Part shown: positions 5,108 through 5,119 of the stretch, piece by piece | Layout of the letters: every line of letters begins with the position of its first letter | How positions within the stretch are numbered: the first letter of the stretch is position 1 | NCBI GenBank assembly: GCA_021790415.1 | Contig: JAJYDZ010000167.1 | Location: 1 to 5,119 of the forward strand | Length of the DNA stretch: 5,119 nucleotides | From: Thermoplasmata archaeon | Lineage (GTDB): Archaea > Thermoplasmatota > Thermoplasmata > Thermoplasmatales > Thermoplasmataceae | Direction of reading: 5' to 3' | Position numbers and translations under genes: made by a program | The notes under the pieces: generated by a model | Seen by the model: the letters and a program-made list of their open reading frames with translations, nothing else | What the model was told of the DNA's origin: nothing | Database searches by the model: none

Positions 5108-5119
5108 TTTTTTGTAAGG

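Overview
The window looks archaeal. The tRNA gene at the right end has no encoded CCA and carries an archaeal-style TATA element upstream. The one plus-strand gene starts with no Shine-Dalgarno sequence, about 26 bp from a TATA-like box, as expected of a leaderless transcript. The replication proteins are of kinds common in archaeal plasmids and viruses. Moderate GC and these promoters would fit a Thermoplasmata-like euryarchaeon, but that assignment is a guess. The gene content points to an integrated plasmid or provirus next to a chromosomal tRNA-Lys gene.

Layout, read from the right. A tRNA-Lys(CUU) gene lies on the minus strand (5003-5076). A short AT-rich gap separates it from a plus-strand gene for a 348-aa winged-helix DNA-binding protein (3852-4898). 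A divergent intergenic region (3703-3851) holds a 24-bp inverted repeat over the putative TATA box of the regulator and an 18-bp perfect palindrome just upstream of the leftward promoter. From there to the left edge the minus strand is one packed operon: an AbrB-like protein (71 aa), an unrecognised 58-aa protein, an archaeal prim-pol (294 aa), a D5-type SF3 helicase (570 aa), and small proteins of 60, 76 and 67 aa. It ends in a partial single-span membrane protein cut by the window edge. Nearly every junction overlaps (8 bp, 14 bp, or the 4-bp ATGA/GTGA type), so translation is probably coupled.

How it may work: the prim-pol and the SF3 helicase form a primer-synthesis and unwinding module for element replication. 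The AbrB-like protein at the head of that operon and the divergent winged-helix protein probably control the leftward promoter and their own. The helicase gene also contains a striking inverted array of six TGGACT/AGTCCA hexamers in strict 9-bp phase (978-1030). It encodes a low-complexity linker and could be a DNA-level binding site or an origin-like structure. No integrase, capsid, terminase or partition gene is visible, so virus and plasmid cannot be distinguished here.
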